Shown here in pieces: positions 1 through 8,493 of a stretch of DNA of 64,000 bases. Within the stretch, counting starts at the first letter, position 1. The number at the start of each line of letters is the position of its first letter. Below the pieces are notes generated by a model. The model was not told the DNA's origin, made no database searches, and saw nothing but the letters and a program-made list of their open reading frames with translations. The position numbers and the translations under genes are program-made. Source of the stretch: Rufibacter radiotolerans (GTDB lineage: Bacteria > Bacteroidota > Bacteroidia > Cytophagales > Hymenobacteraceae); assembly GCF_001078055.1 (NCBI RefSeq), contig NZ_CP010777.1, forward strand, positions 2,254,408-2,318,407. Direction: 5' to 3'.

Positions 1-198
1 GTTATGTAGGTAGTTCGCCTCCATTACCTCATCCGTCTCAAGGTGGAAGCGGGTGGCGAGCGCCTCCACCCAGGACCCGAGTTCCTTCAGGTAGGCTTTG
101 AAGTTTTCCGGGTTCGCCTCGCTGCCCAGGAGGAAGCCCCTCACCCTAGCCTTAAAAAACATGTGCTTGGTCCGGGCCTGGTTGAAATCTATGGACAT
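1..198 (-). CDS. CZB-like small protein (partial, runs off left edge)
   Basis: The frame begins MSIDFNQARTKHMFFKARVR and stays open for 66 codons to the window edge, so the C-terminus is missing. The spacing of KHxxFKxxVRxFL followed by LGSWVEAL resembles chemoreceptor zinc-binding (CZB) proteins, which are small helical domains often found beside Bacteroidota histidine kinases. The Cys that usually precedes LGxW appears to be Lys here, so zinc binding is doubtful. The ATG lies two nucleotides after the stop of the upstream STAS-like gene, which indicates an operon with translational coupling. The coding frame is seen directly; the family assignment is a weak inference. Confidence 0.5.
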   Translation of the reverse strand, partial: MSIDFNQARTKHMFFKARVRGFLLGSEANPENFKAYLKELGSWVEALATRFHLETDEVMEANYLHN

Positions 199-200
199 GT

Positions 201-617
201 CTATTGGGAAAGGATTGCAGGGTCGACTCCTAGCCAATGGCACGCTTCCTTTAGGGAGTCAAAATATTGGAACTCAAATGGGATTCGGTCACCGATGGTC
301 TGCAGGATATTCTTGGTGGCCATCCTGTTGAAGACGTCCGTGGACTCGATGGAGGCCGATTTTCGGATTTTGGACAGTCTAAGAAACTCCGGAAACCAAA
401 CCGTGTTGATGTATTCCTGGTCGGCGGGCCGGATTACTTTCATGTTGCGGCTGTCACCCAGCCCCAGTTCTACCTCCTTGGTGGAGACCAAATCCAATAC
501 CGCAGCAAGGATTCTACGCAGTTCCTCGCTTGGGGTGAAACCATGGTACTGGGTAAAGACCAGCCTTTCCCGCTCGAAGTATTTCATGGTCGCGTATTCC
601 GACTCGTAGTAAACCAT
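201..617 (-). CDS. STAS/SpoIIAA-like hypothetical protein (paralog 1)
   Basis: 138 residues with no signal peptide or membrane segment. It aligns without gaps to the 138-residue product at 865-1281. Shared features are an N-terminal strand pattern, a central LGDSR (LGDYR in the paralog), a DQE motif followed by WFPEFLRLSK, and a variable C-terminal helix. This pattern recalls the small SpoIIAA/STAS-like proteins that sit beside PAS histidine kinases in Hymenobacteraceae. Biochemical function is unknown, and a role as a partner in kinase signalling is inferred only from context. The first Met is preferred because it aligns with the Met of the paralog. The CZB-like gene follows after 2 nt. Confidence 0.65.
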   Translation of the reverse strand: MVYYESEYATMKYFERERLVFTQYHGFTPSEELRRILAAVLDLVSTKEVELGLGDSRNMKVIRPADQEYINTVWFPEFLRLSKIRKSASIESTDVFNRMATKNILQTIGDRIPFEFQYFDSLKEACHWLGVDPAILSQ

Positions 618-846
618 TTAGACTGTTATTAATAAAAAGCTTAATAAGGAAAACCCTTTTAGCACCAAGTGCTTGTAACCAAAGGTAAGACTTATAATAA
701 GCGCCGCGGTGAATTTATGGTAATGGCTTTCATTAAGGACACATTAAGCTGGCTTTGCATCTGACATTTACAGCTTCAAAAGGGCTTACGCTTACAGAAC
801 TGTCGCACGCCCTCGCCTAGGCCCAATGTTACGATGCAACTGATTG

Positions 847-867
847 TAAACCCTAATTTAGGGTTTA
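847..867. repeat. palindrome overlapping the stop of a STAS-like gene
   Basis: Arms TAAACCCTAA and TTAGGGTTTA with a one-base centre form a 21-nt palindrome. The right arm contains the TAA stop codon of the minus-strand gene ending at 865. It could form a weak terminator hairpin, but no run of T follows on either strand. Confidence 0.45.
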
Positions 868-1281
868 GTGTATTAGATTATCCTCTAAAAGCCATGCTTT
901 AGCGGCATCGTAATTCTTGAACTCGCTGAAGAGAAAAGGCAGGCCCTCGATATCGAGTTTTTCTTTTATGCCATCCGAACTGATCTGGCTGAAGATATCC
1001 TGCGCCTGCACGCGGGCCATCTTAGTTATTCCTTTGGAGAAAGGGAGGAACCTGGGAAACCAATCCTTGGCCGCCCACTCCTGGTCTTCCAGCCTCACGA
1101 CCCGGGCCAACCGGTAGTCACCCAGCCACAGCCGGATATCATTCCCGCCCACTGCCTGCAGGTACTGGTTCAGCCCTTCTCGGTATTCGTCACTGGAGGC
1201 GAACCCGAGCCATCTCGTCTCTATCAAGTTGTGTTGTCCGTGGTATTCAATTTCGAGGCACTCGGATTTATATAAAAGCAT
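865..1281 (-). CDS. STAS/SpoIIAA-like hypothetical protein (paralog 2)
   Basis: 138 residues starting MLLYKSECLEIEYHG. The frame is open upstream to an ATG at 1434 that overlaps the kinase stop by 10 nt (189 aa). The start at 1281 is chosen because the protein then has exactly the length of paralog 1 and aligns from the first residue, including LGDYR, DQEW and WFPRFLPFSK. The gene lies just downstream of the four-PAS histidine kinase on the same strand and is probably co-transcribed. Function is unknown; an accessory signalling role is inferred from position only. If the longer start is used, the extra 51 residues have no counterpart in the paralog. Confidence 0.65.
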   Translation of the reverse strand: MLLYKSECLEIEYHGQHNLIETRWLGFASSDEYREGLNQYLQAVGGNDIRLWLGDYRLARVVRLEDQEWAAKDWFPRFLPFSKGITKMARVQAQDIFSQISSDGIKEKLDIEGLPFLFSEFKNYDAAKAWLLEDNLIH

Positions 1282-1424
1282 GGTAAGGATTCTCTTTAGC
1301 CAACCACTCGCTTCCTCCACTACAGAAGTTCGGTGGGATCGGTAGAAATACGGCTGAACCTGCCAGAAGGATTTGGTAAAATCCTTCAAATTCAGATTTA
1401 CCTTCTGGCCATATTTGGCGTGAT

Positions 1425-3620
1425 TCAAGGACATACCGCGTCTTTCCTAAACTTTATGCTCACCTTGGTTCCCTTGGATGGGATAGACTCCAGTCTTATC
1501 TTGCCTCCGAGTGCATCCGCGTAGGTCTTCGAGAGGAAAAGGCCTGCTCCTCTTCCCGCGTACCCCCTATGGAATTTCTTGTACAGCCTGAACAGATTGG
1601 GCTCGACTACGCCCATGTCCATGCCGATGCCATTGTCCACCACCGCCAGTTCCATATTTTTGCCTTTTATGGCCGCCTTCAGGGAAATGTGGAGTGGCAC
1701 ATCCGGCCTCCGGAACTTAATGGCGTTGGAGAGCAGGCATTTAAGGATTTCGTACAGGTACGCTTTGTTGGTATAGATGACTGGCAGCTCTTCGAATTCC
1801 ACCCTAGGCGCAGGCTCTACCCCAAGTAGGTCAACGCGGAAGTCCGCGACCACCTCCCTGCAGAATACGTTGAGGTCGACCTGCTCCCTGTTTGGCGCGG
1901 ACCTACTGTCTTTCACCGACAGTACATTATTCATGTCCAGGATGACCCCGTCAAGTCGGTGCGCGCACTCCCCAACCATGCCCAACAGGCGGCCGAAGTC
2001 CGGGGAGGCCCTGTCTACGGTAGAGAGGGCGTTCGCCAGCCCGATGAGGTTGGCGGCCGGGGACCGCAGGCCGTGGGAGACGATGTAGCTGAACTGCCGG
2101 AGGTCCCTGTTCTGCTCCGACAGGTCCTGGGCCAGGCGCACCATCTCCTCCTCCTTCTGCTTGCGGTCCGTGATGTCCGTCCTTACCCCTATGATCTTTT
2201 TGCTGCCCGAGTCATCCAGCGCTGGCGTGATCTCATTATAGAACCACAACTTCCTCCCTGACTTGGAGTAGCTGAAGACCTCGCCCTTGAAGGATTTCCC
2301 GGCGGCCAGCCTCTTCTTAATAGTTTTGAGCATACCGGGCTGCGCGTCGCCACCCCCCAAGACCTCCTCCGGCCGTCGCATGAGACACTCTTCCAGGGTG
2401 AACCCAGTGGACTTCTCGAAAGCCTCATTCACCCACTCTATTCTCCTCTCCTCATCCATGACCATGATACCGGTGGTTGTCTTGCTGGCCACCAACGCCA
2501 TCTTCTCCAGTCTGTCCTTTTCCTGCTTTCTCTGGGTGACATCCACGAAATGCACCGCCACCCCCTTGCCCGCGGGATATATCTGGAAGCTGATGATGGA
2601 ATCCGCCTTATAGGGGATCACCTCCTCGAAAAAGGAGGGTGTCTTATTTCCCAGCACCTGGAGGCACTCCCGGTAGAACCGGGTGGAGGTAGCAAGGGGA
2701 AAGACCTCCCAGATGCTTCGGCCCAGCAGTTCCTCCTTTTTTTTGCCCATGTAGGAGGCGTAGTAGGCGTTCACATAGGTGTACTCCCAGTTCTCGTTCA
2801 GGGAGTAGAAACTCTCCGGGATATTCTCCATGATACCGCTCACTACATCCACCTGCTCCTTTAATTGGGCCTCGTCCCTCTTCTGAGCCGTGATATCCTT
2901 CGCTATCCCCTGAAGACTCACAACCTCGCCCCCTACGAGCACCGGTAGCACGGTGATGCCTAGGTCCGAGACCACCCCGTCCCCCCGCCGAATGGCAAGC
3001 TCTAGGTACTGGGTGTTGCCTGACATGGTGTTTGCAAAGGCGTTCTGCGCCAGGGGTAGGTCATCCTCATGGACGAACTTGCCGAAGTGGCTGCCCAGGA
3101 CCTGACCGTCGGGGAAGCCCAGCAGTTTGGAGACGCCGTGGTTCACCTTGGTGAAGAAGCCGCCCCTGTTCAGCTCGAACACGGCGTCCGGGTGGTTATG
3201 GAAAAGGGCCTCGTAGTGGGCCTGGCTCTTCTTCTTCCGCTGTTCCTCTAAAACCCGCTCAGTGACGTCCCGGGAATTGGTGACGTAGCCGCTGACCGCC
3301 TCATGCTGCGCCATGTTGGTGACGGAGCATTCCAGCCACAGCCAGCGCCCGTCCTTGGCCCGAAACCGGAAAGGGGAAAGCGTGGCGTAATCGGCTGACA
3401 CGGCATAGGCCAGTGCCTCCAGCGCGCCCTGCAGGTCTTCCGCGTGGATGAAAGAGAAGGCATTGCAACCGACCAGCTCCTCAGGGTCATAACCTAATAT
3501 CTTTTTTACCGAACCGGCCACGTACTTATATTGTCCTTGCGCGTCGATAATAGACATAAGGTCGGTACTGTTCCCGAGGATAGCTTCCAGGAAGCCGTCG
3601 CCTTGCTCAATTCTACCCAT
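1425..3620 (-). CDS. PAS-domain sensor histidine kinase (four PAS domains, cytoplasmic)
   Basis: 731 residues. Four PAS units follow in order at about residues 10-125, 130-250, 258-370 and 375-490; several end in PAC-like stretches such as SRDVTER, KDITAQK and TDITDRK. A HisKA helix follows with the phosphoacceptor His516 in IVSHGLRSP. The ATPase domain shows the N box LLSNAIKFR (near 629), DNGIGMD (662), the F box KKFHRG and GRGAGLFLSK (689). There is no membrane segment, so it probably senses a cytoplasmic ligand or redox state. The kinase autophosphorylates on His; its partner is unknown, although a lone receiver lies at 7.7 kb. The box is SHGLR rather than the commoner SHNLR/SHDLR. Upstream it is divergent from the GAF gene. 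Confidence 0.92.
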   Translation of the reverse strand: MGRIEQGDGFLEAILGNSTDLMSIIDAQGQYKYVAGSVKKILGYDPEELVGCNAFSFIHAEDLQGALEALAYAVSADYATLSPFRFRAKDGRWLWLECSVTNMAQHEAVSGYVTNSRDVTERVLEEQRKKKSQAHYEALFHNHPDAVFELNRGGFFTKVNHGVSKLLGFPDGQVLGSHFGKFVHEDDLPLAQNAFANTMSGNTQYLELAIRRGDGVVSDLGITVLPVLVGGEVVSLQGIAKDITAQKRDEAQLKEQVDVVSGIMENIPESFYSLNENWEYTYVNAYYASYMGKKKEELLGRSIWEVFPLATSTRFYRECLQVLGNKTPSFFEEVIPYKADSIISFQIYPAGKGVAVHFVDVTQRKQEKDRLEKMALVASKTTTGIMVMDEERRIEWVNEAFEKSTGFTLEECLMRRPEEVLGGGDAQPGMLKTIKKRLAAGKSFKGEVFSYSKSGRKLWFYNEITPALDDSGSKKIIGVRTDITDRKQKEEEMVRLAQDLSEQNRDLRQFSYIVSHGLRSPAANLIGLANALSTVDRASPDFGRLLGMVGECAHRLDGVILDMNNVLSVKDSRSAPNREQVDLNVFCREVVADFRVDLLGVEPAPRVEFEELPVIYTNKAYLYEILKCLLSNAIKFRRPDVPLHISLKAAIKGKNMELAVVDNGIGMDMGVVEPNLFRLYKKFHRGYAGRGAGLFLSKTYADALGGKIRLESIPSKGTKVSIKFRKDAVCP

Positions 3621-3892
3621 AAACCTGCTTTTTATTCATCACTAATATACATCCAAACAGTCCTGTATCAGTATTAATACCGAATATTGATGAATAAATT
3701 TTCAGAAAGCATGGTTCATTTCCTTCCCGAAGAAAGAAGGCAATTCGATGATTTGCAGAATTTTTAATGGAGGGGCAACTTGAACTTCATGACGTTTCCC
3801 TTTATTTTTTATAATGTAAATAATTGTATGGTTTAATAGTCATGGCGTATGCGCCGCTACCAAAGGGAAATTGGAATAATAACTCACATAGA

Positions 3893-4402
3893 ATGGAGAA
3901 TACCTTCGGAATTCCGATCCTGCCAAACAATGAGGAGGAAAGTTTAGCGAAGCTGCGCAGCTTATACTTGCTGAACGCCTACCAGGAGGAGGGCGAGTTC
4001 AACCACATCGCGGCCAAGGCATCGAACATGTTCAATGTGCCTATCGCCCTAGTAAATTTGGTTGACAGCGCCTACGTGTTGACAAAGGCCAGCGCAGGGC
4101 TTGAAGCCGTTGCGTCAGTTTTAAGTGGGACAAGTCTATGCTCATTGGCCATCCTCAAGGATGGGACCACCGTTTTTGAGAATGCCGTGGAGGAGCCTTG
4201 CCTACTGGCTAACCCCATGGTAACGGGTGAGTTTGGCCTCCGCTTTTATGAGGCCGCACCGTTGAACACCAGCGATGGGTATAACATCGGCGCGCTCTGT
4301 ATCCTAGACAAGGAGCCTCGGGTATTTTCACAGACCGACCAACGGATACTGCAGAATCTCGCCTCAGTGGTAATGGAAAACATTGAGAAAGGTGTGGCAT
4401 AA
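3893..4402 (+). CDS. GAF-domain protein
   Basis: 169 residues starting MENTFGIPILPNNEEE. The protein is a single GAF domain. Recognisable parts are a helix FNHIAAKASNMFNVPIALVNLVD, a core around CSLAILKDGTTVFENA, the stretch LRFYEAAPLNT and GALCILDKEPRVFS, and a terminal helix. Such stand-alone GAF proteins in Cytophagales usually accompany PAS kinases and may bind a small ligand; none can be named here. An upstream in-frame ATG at 3824 would add 23 residues that look non-conserved, so the later start is chosen. The gene is divergent from the four-PAS kinase and stands alone on its strand. Confidence 0.8.
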   Translation: MENTFGIPILPNNEEESLAKLRSLYLLNAYQEEGEFNHIAAKASNMFNVPIALVNLVDSAYVLTKASAGLEAVASVLSGTSLCSLAILKDGTTVFENAVEEPCLLANPMVTGEFGLRFYEAAPLNTSDGYNIGALCILDKEPRVFSQTDQRILQNLASVVMENIEKGVA

Positions 4403-4629
4403 ACAGGAAACCATGAGTTTAACCTTTTGGGAGACATACCTCTTCTAATAGTGTAACGTGCAGAGCTATGGGAAGAAAATAACCCATTTATTTCCCAATA
4501 GGTAAGTCTACTCTGCCTGCAGGTGTTCATGATGGACCCTAGTCAGGAGAGGCGCTATTCCTTAACGCTGTTCATATAAACCAAGCAGCAACCCCCAAAG
4601 TAAAGCTGCCTGTACCAGGACAATTTAAA

Positions 4630-4845
4630 TCAAGTCGCCATTTCCCATTGGAGGTGCAGCCAATCGCCCCTCTCCGTTTTCTTCTCCACTTCCCACCTAA
4701 GGTTTTGGAGTTGGGTCGGGCTAAGCAGGCCCGGCTCTTGGAGGAGAGTCAGCTTCCTATACAGCATACCCATCATCTCTTCTTGCTGGATTTGCCCGTC
4801 CTTAACAGCCGACGGGTTGCGCCTTAGATAAATTTCCCTTTCCAT
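4630..4845 (-). CDS. small hypothetical protein
   Basis: 71 codons starting MEREIYLRRNPSAVKDGQ. The product is charged, rich in Gln, Glu and Leu, and probably helical (MLYRKLTLLQEPGLLSPTQL). There is no signal peptide, membrane segment or motif I recognise. It is isolated between the GAF gene and the second histidine kinase. Composition resembles coding DNA of the neighbourhood, but the short length leaves real doubt. Confidence 0.4.
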   Translation of the reverse strand: MEREIYLRRNPSAVKDGQIQQEEMMGMLYRKLTLLQEPGLLSPTQLQNLRWEVEKKTERGDWLHLQWEMAT

Positions 4846-5125
4846 AACACAGGTTATTAAATTTTAAGTGATGTTATTTATTGTATAGGTTATATACGTG
4901 AAGGCCTTATTTCCGGCTGACGGTCGTACCTGGGAAGCTGGCAGGATAACGTACTCATGAACTTAACTATTCCAAGGCCTTGTCCTAGTCGGAGAAGGTT
5001 TCCATCAGGAAAGTGACCGATAACTCTTGCCTAATATGGTTGATAGTGTTCACAGCCCTGGCGGCCTCGGAGGGAAGAATTGAATGGAGATACGCTAGCT
5101 TCAGAAGCGGGGTCCGGGCCAGGCC

Positions 5126-6655
5126 CTAGGCATGCCTGGCCAGTAGGATGGTGAAGGTCGTACCCAAGTCTTTCCTGCTATCTACCTCAATCTTGCCCCC
5201 CATGGCCTCTACCTGGGATTTGACCAGAAACAGGCCTATGCCCTTCCCCTCGCAGTCCGGGTGGAACCGCTTGTAAAGCTGGAAGACCTTGCCGCGCGCC
5301 TTTTGCATGTCAATGCCGGTCCCGTTGTCAGACAACGTGACTTTGACGTAGTCATGGGCAGTCATTCGAGATTTGACCATGATTTTCAATGGCCGGCCCT
5401 CTGAGCGGTATTTGATAGCGTTGGAGAGTAGGTTGAGGAAGATGCTGTGCAGGTAGGCGCGGTATCCCCGCACCTCGACTCCTGGCCCCAGGTCCGCCTC
5501 CACCTCGCCGCCAGACTGCTCCAGCGGCGCGCGCAGGTCCGAGACCGCCTGGTCGAAAACCTCCCGGAGGCTGACCTTCGAATAGACTGCGGAGTCTTTC
5601 CTGTCCCGTATGGAGAGTATGTGCGTCAGGTCCATGAGGATTTCATCCAGGCGGATTGCACTCTCTTGGAGGTAACGCAGGGCGACGTCAAACTCCTGTG
5701 ACTCCTTCGGTTTTTCCGTGAGTAGCCCGCAGAGGCCGAGGAGGTTCGCCACAGGCACGCGCAGGTTGTGCGAGACAATGTAGTTGAACTGCTGCAGGTC
5801 CAGGTTCTGCCGGGCGAGTTCCTTGCCGAGTCGCTCCTGCTCCCGCTCCGCCGTCTTGAACTCGGTGATGTCATGGACCATGCCAATCAGACGAGCGCAC
5901 CTGCCCTGCGCGTCGAAGACAGGCACCGCCACCACTTGCCCGGTCTTCTGGCCGGCGGGGTACTCGGAGACTTCCAGCCAGGAAACCTCCCTGCCGGTCC
6001 GGATCGCCTCTGCGTATTTTCCCTTCACGTGCGACAGGGAGGGTTCGGGGATTATCTCGTCCACCAGGCTCCCCTCCACTTTGCCGATGGGCAGCCCGGT
6101 CGTCACCTGAAAGGCCTTGTTGGCGAAGGAGAACCTGAACCTGTCCCGCCCCTCTACCTCCAGCACGAAGATGACATTGGCCAGGCTGTCCAGAATCAAG
6201 GGAAGAAGGCGGTAGTCGACGTGGGAGGTCTCCCCATCGCGGGCCTTGTCTACCGGGAATGGCTCGATGGTCGTGAGGGGCTGAACCCTTGCCACCAGCG
6301 CCCCAACCCGGTCCTTATCCATAATGGGGTAAACCTCCAGTATGTAGCCTTCCTTTACAGGCAGTTTGGCGCCTGCCTTTCCCAAGGGCGCCACCCTTCG
6401 TTTGAAGGCTGACCCCGTGGCTAAGACACCTTCTGCTATCTGGGTCAAGGTGGCAGGTGGGATGCCCAGCAGGCTGCCCATTTTCTCTAAAGCCAGGGAA
6501 GACGACGGCCGGAGTATCTCGCCCGGGTCGGCGGCGCCCCACTCACAAAAGGCCTTGTTCACGGAGATAGCCGGGAAACCTGTTTCCGCGGAGAGTACCA
6601 CGTGAGGGGTATTCGATTGGGCGAAGGCGGCCCCTAACGTATCTGCATGTAACAT
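5126..6655 (-). CDS. PAS-domain sensor histidine kinase
   Basis: 509 residues. A degenerate N-terminal PAS-like region (about 10-125) precedes a clear PAS/PAC at about 150-265 ending LIGMVHDITEFKTAE. The HisKA domain carries His296 in IVSHNLRVPVANLLGL, the form typical of Bacteroidota kinases. The ATPase domain shows LLSNAIKYR, SDNGTGID, YKRFH and GKGIGLFLVK. No membrane segment is seen, so the enzyme is cytoplasmic. No receiver is adjacent on the same strand. After the TAG stop the same frame stays open for another 46 codons (4988-5125) with a protein-like composition, which may be a relic of a longer C-terminus or a lost neighbour. Confidence 0.92.
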   Translation of the reverse strand: MLHADTLGAAFAQSNTPHVVLSAETGFPAISVNKAFCEWGAADPGEILRPSSSLALEKMGSLLGIPPATLTQIAEGVLATGSAFKRRVAPLGKAGAKLPVKEGYILEVYPIMDKDRVGALVARVQPLTTIEPFPVDKARDGETSHVDYRLLPLILDSLANVIFVLEVEGRDRFRFSFANKAFQVTTGLPIGKVEGSLVDEIIPEPSLSHVKGKYAEAIRTGREVSWLEVSEYPAGQKTGQVVAVPVFDAQGRCARLIGMVHDITEFKTAEREQERLGKELARQNLDLQQFNYIVSHNLRVPVANLLGLCGLLTEKPKESQEFDVALRYLQESAIRLDEILMDLTHILSIRDRKDSAVYSKVSLREVFDQAVSDLRAPLEQSGGEVEADLGPGVEVRGYRAYLHSIFLNLLSNAIKYRSEGRPLKIMVKSRMTAHDYVKVTLSDNGTGIDMQKARGKVFQLYKRFHPDCEGKGIGLFLVKSQVEAMGGKIEVDSRKDLGTTFTILLARHA

Positions 6656-7111
6656 TCCTCTGGTCTTGGTGGATAGGTTCTCGGTAGTTCTAGGAAACTT
6701 ATCCTAAAATTATAATACGTTATTGTGCCTGGTATTGATTGGCCTACATCAATTGTTGAAGTCCCTGTTTTTACTAAAAGGTCCTTAACCTGATTTAATT
6801 TCACCTTAAACTTTCAGTAAGCAAAAAACGCTCACTAGATATTAATATGGTTCAAATATAAAGGACAATAGGAAAAGTATTGTTAGCCTTCTAGGCAGAG
6901 GGAATAACAGCCTGTGGCATATACAGAAAGGACGGGGGTATAAATTTCCGATTGAAACGCTCAAGGTCAAATCGGGTACCCCATCGCTTGGGAAGGGGCA
7001 AAACTCGCTACTTAAGTGAATGTGGACATATATCTTTTGAATGTCTATCACAGAAATACGGCAACAAGCCACAGGAAGCTTGGCCTATTTCTACAATTCA
7101 GTCAGTCGACC
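6656..7111. other. 456-bp intergenic stretch, no gene seen
   Basis: AT-rich near the kinase start and then mixed. I see no convincing open frame, RNA gene or strong hairpin. A 76-codon minus-strand frame (6842-7072) has an unlikely composition and was rejected. Confidence 0.5.
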
Positions 7112-7408
7112 TCACTTAGGGCTAGGCTTGCTTAATCGATTCCCCCTTGCTCGCCGGGGGAACCGGGGCAGCCACTCCTTCTCCAGCCACGTGACTGAGT
7201 CTGACCAAGGCCCTGAGGACCCCGTGTTGTAATTGAGCCGGAAGGCGCAGCGGGTGCGCTCGTGCAGTTCCAGCCCGGCCACAACGGCTTTCCTCAAATC
7301 CTGCTGGGTGGCGGCGCCATGCCATTCGGCCTCCACCATATTGGACTGGGCGTTATACCTTATCCGGTAGAAGGTCCTCCCGAAGACGTTCTTCACTTCC
7401 TGCTGCAT
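7112..7408 (-). CDS. STAS-like protein, shortened paralog 3 (probably broken)
   Basis: 98 residues, against 138 for the two relatives at 0.2 and 0.9 kb. The N-terminal half matches family layout (RIRYNAQSNMVEAEWHG, then EKEWLPRF, the counterpart of DWFPRF). Where the relatives continue with FSKGITKMARVQ, this frame reads FPRRARGNRLSKPSPK and stops. In the neighbouring frame the same DNA encodes PPASKGESIKQA, which fits the family better, and then also stops. A frameshift near 7150 followed by loss of the C-terminus is therefore likely. It may be a pseudogene or a truncated but expressed domain. Confidence 0.5.
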   Translation of the reverse strand: MQQEVKNVFGRTFYRIRYNAQSNMVEAEWHGAATQQDLRKAVVAGLELHERTRCAFRLNYNTGSSGPWSDSVTWLEKEWLPRFPRRARGNRLSKPSPK

Positions 7409-7709
7409 CGGTGTTGATCGTATGGTTTCGGTGGGTATTTAACACCTGTTATTTCTACAATTACAGCATTAAAGGTATAATGTTTTTCAGTATTCCAAAG
7501 CAGGTAAAGAATAAGTCAGCATTTATGTCTAGAAGGATGAATGTTTTCCCGTCCCCGTCGTAATAGCACACTATTACCCGGCAAATCCTTGTCGGGCATT
7601 GTTTTTCGTCTCCTCAGGCCCCTGCCTATCGCGTGGACTGGCCGGTGAGAAGAGGCAGGGGTGGGAGGCAAGCGATTCGGCCCATTCCCTTTTACATGCA
7701 GGATTGACC

Positions 7710-8111
7710 ATGAAAAAATTTGACCTAGTCATGGTGGTAGAGGACGACCCCACCGCCACGTTCGTTGCCCACCGCATCCTAGAGCGGAGCGCCCTGGCCG
7801 AGAGGCTCTGCACGGCCAGGAACGGTAAACAGGCGCTCACCTTCGTGCAGGACCACTTCTGCTCCCCGGACCCTGCCCCAGGGCTTCCCTCAGTTATCCT
7901 GGTAGACATCAGCATGCCGGTCATGGACGGGTTCGAGTTCCTGCGGGAGGTCAACCTGCTGGGGCTTGCCAGGAGGCCCCTCATTGCCATGCTTTCCTCC
8001 TCCAGGAAAGAGGAGGATGTGCGGAAATCCTTCCAGCTCAAGGCCGATGCTTACTTCACCAAGCCCTTCAGAATAGAGTACCTTGAGCAACTCCTCGTAG
8101 AGGCGCCGTAA
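7710..8111 (+). CDS. single-domain response regulator (CheY/Rcp1-like)
   Basis: 133 residues forming one receiver domain with no output domain. The acidic pocket is E11-D12-D13 (VVEDDP), the phosphoacceptor is D66 in VILVDISMPVMDGFEF, the switch Ser lies in AMLSSS (about 96-98), and the conserved Lys is K118 in YFTKPF. Such lone receivers accept phosphate from PAS kinases like the two encoded upstream, so pairing with one of them is plausible but not shown. The start at MKKFDLVMVVEDD is chosen because a longer frame from 7599 adds a low-quality extension. Confidence 0.9.
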   Translation: MKKFDLVMVVEDDPTATFVAHRILERSALAERLCTARNGKQALTFVQDHFCSPDPAPGLPSVILVDISMPVMDGFEFLREVNLLGLARRPLIAMLSSSRKEEDVRKSFQLKADAYFTKPFRIEYLEQLLVEAP

Positions 8112-8493
8112 TGTGCCGCCAGGCTTGGCTAGGGCCTTTACGGATACAGGACGTATTTTTCAAGACCTAGGTAATGCTTAGGCCATACTGGGTGGGTCTT
8201 TTTTCGGGTAACCCTATTTTCTTGGCTAAGCGGGAAAAACAGGGGCTGTATTTCCCCTCAAACGCCAGAGAAATAGTGTCCAAGGCATATCTTTTGCAGG
8301 GGTGTGGAAGGGAAAGAAGCGGACAAAGACCCCATCGTAGTTGATTTCCCTCTCCAGGCGTCAGGCCAGCATGAGTGGGGACACTATCAAACCCAGGCCT
8401 ACATCCGCAGCTTCCGGAACCGCTGCTGCTCCTAGGGTAGTATACCATTCTACATACCCTTTCTTCAATACGAGTTCCTAGGTCTTGCTAACT
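8112..8493. other. 382-bp intergenic stretch
   Basis: It separates the receiver gene (plus) from kup (minus), which converge here. A possible weak terminator for the receiver gene lies at about 8160-8200 (AAGACC paired with GGTCTT, then a T run). A 93-codon minus frame (8167-8448) lacks recognisable features and was not accepted. Confidence 0.4.

Noticed and set aside
847..867. Telomere-like TTAGGG motif
   Set aside because: A single palindrome with no tandem repetition; chance resemblance.
8167..8448. 93-codon minus frame between the receiver gene and kup
   Set aside because: Cys/Ser/Gly-rich start, no motif and poor composition; no support beyond being open.
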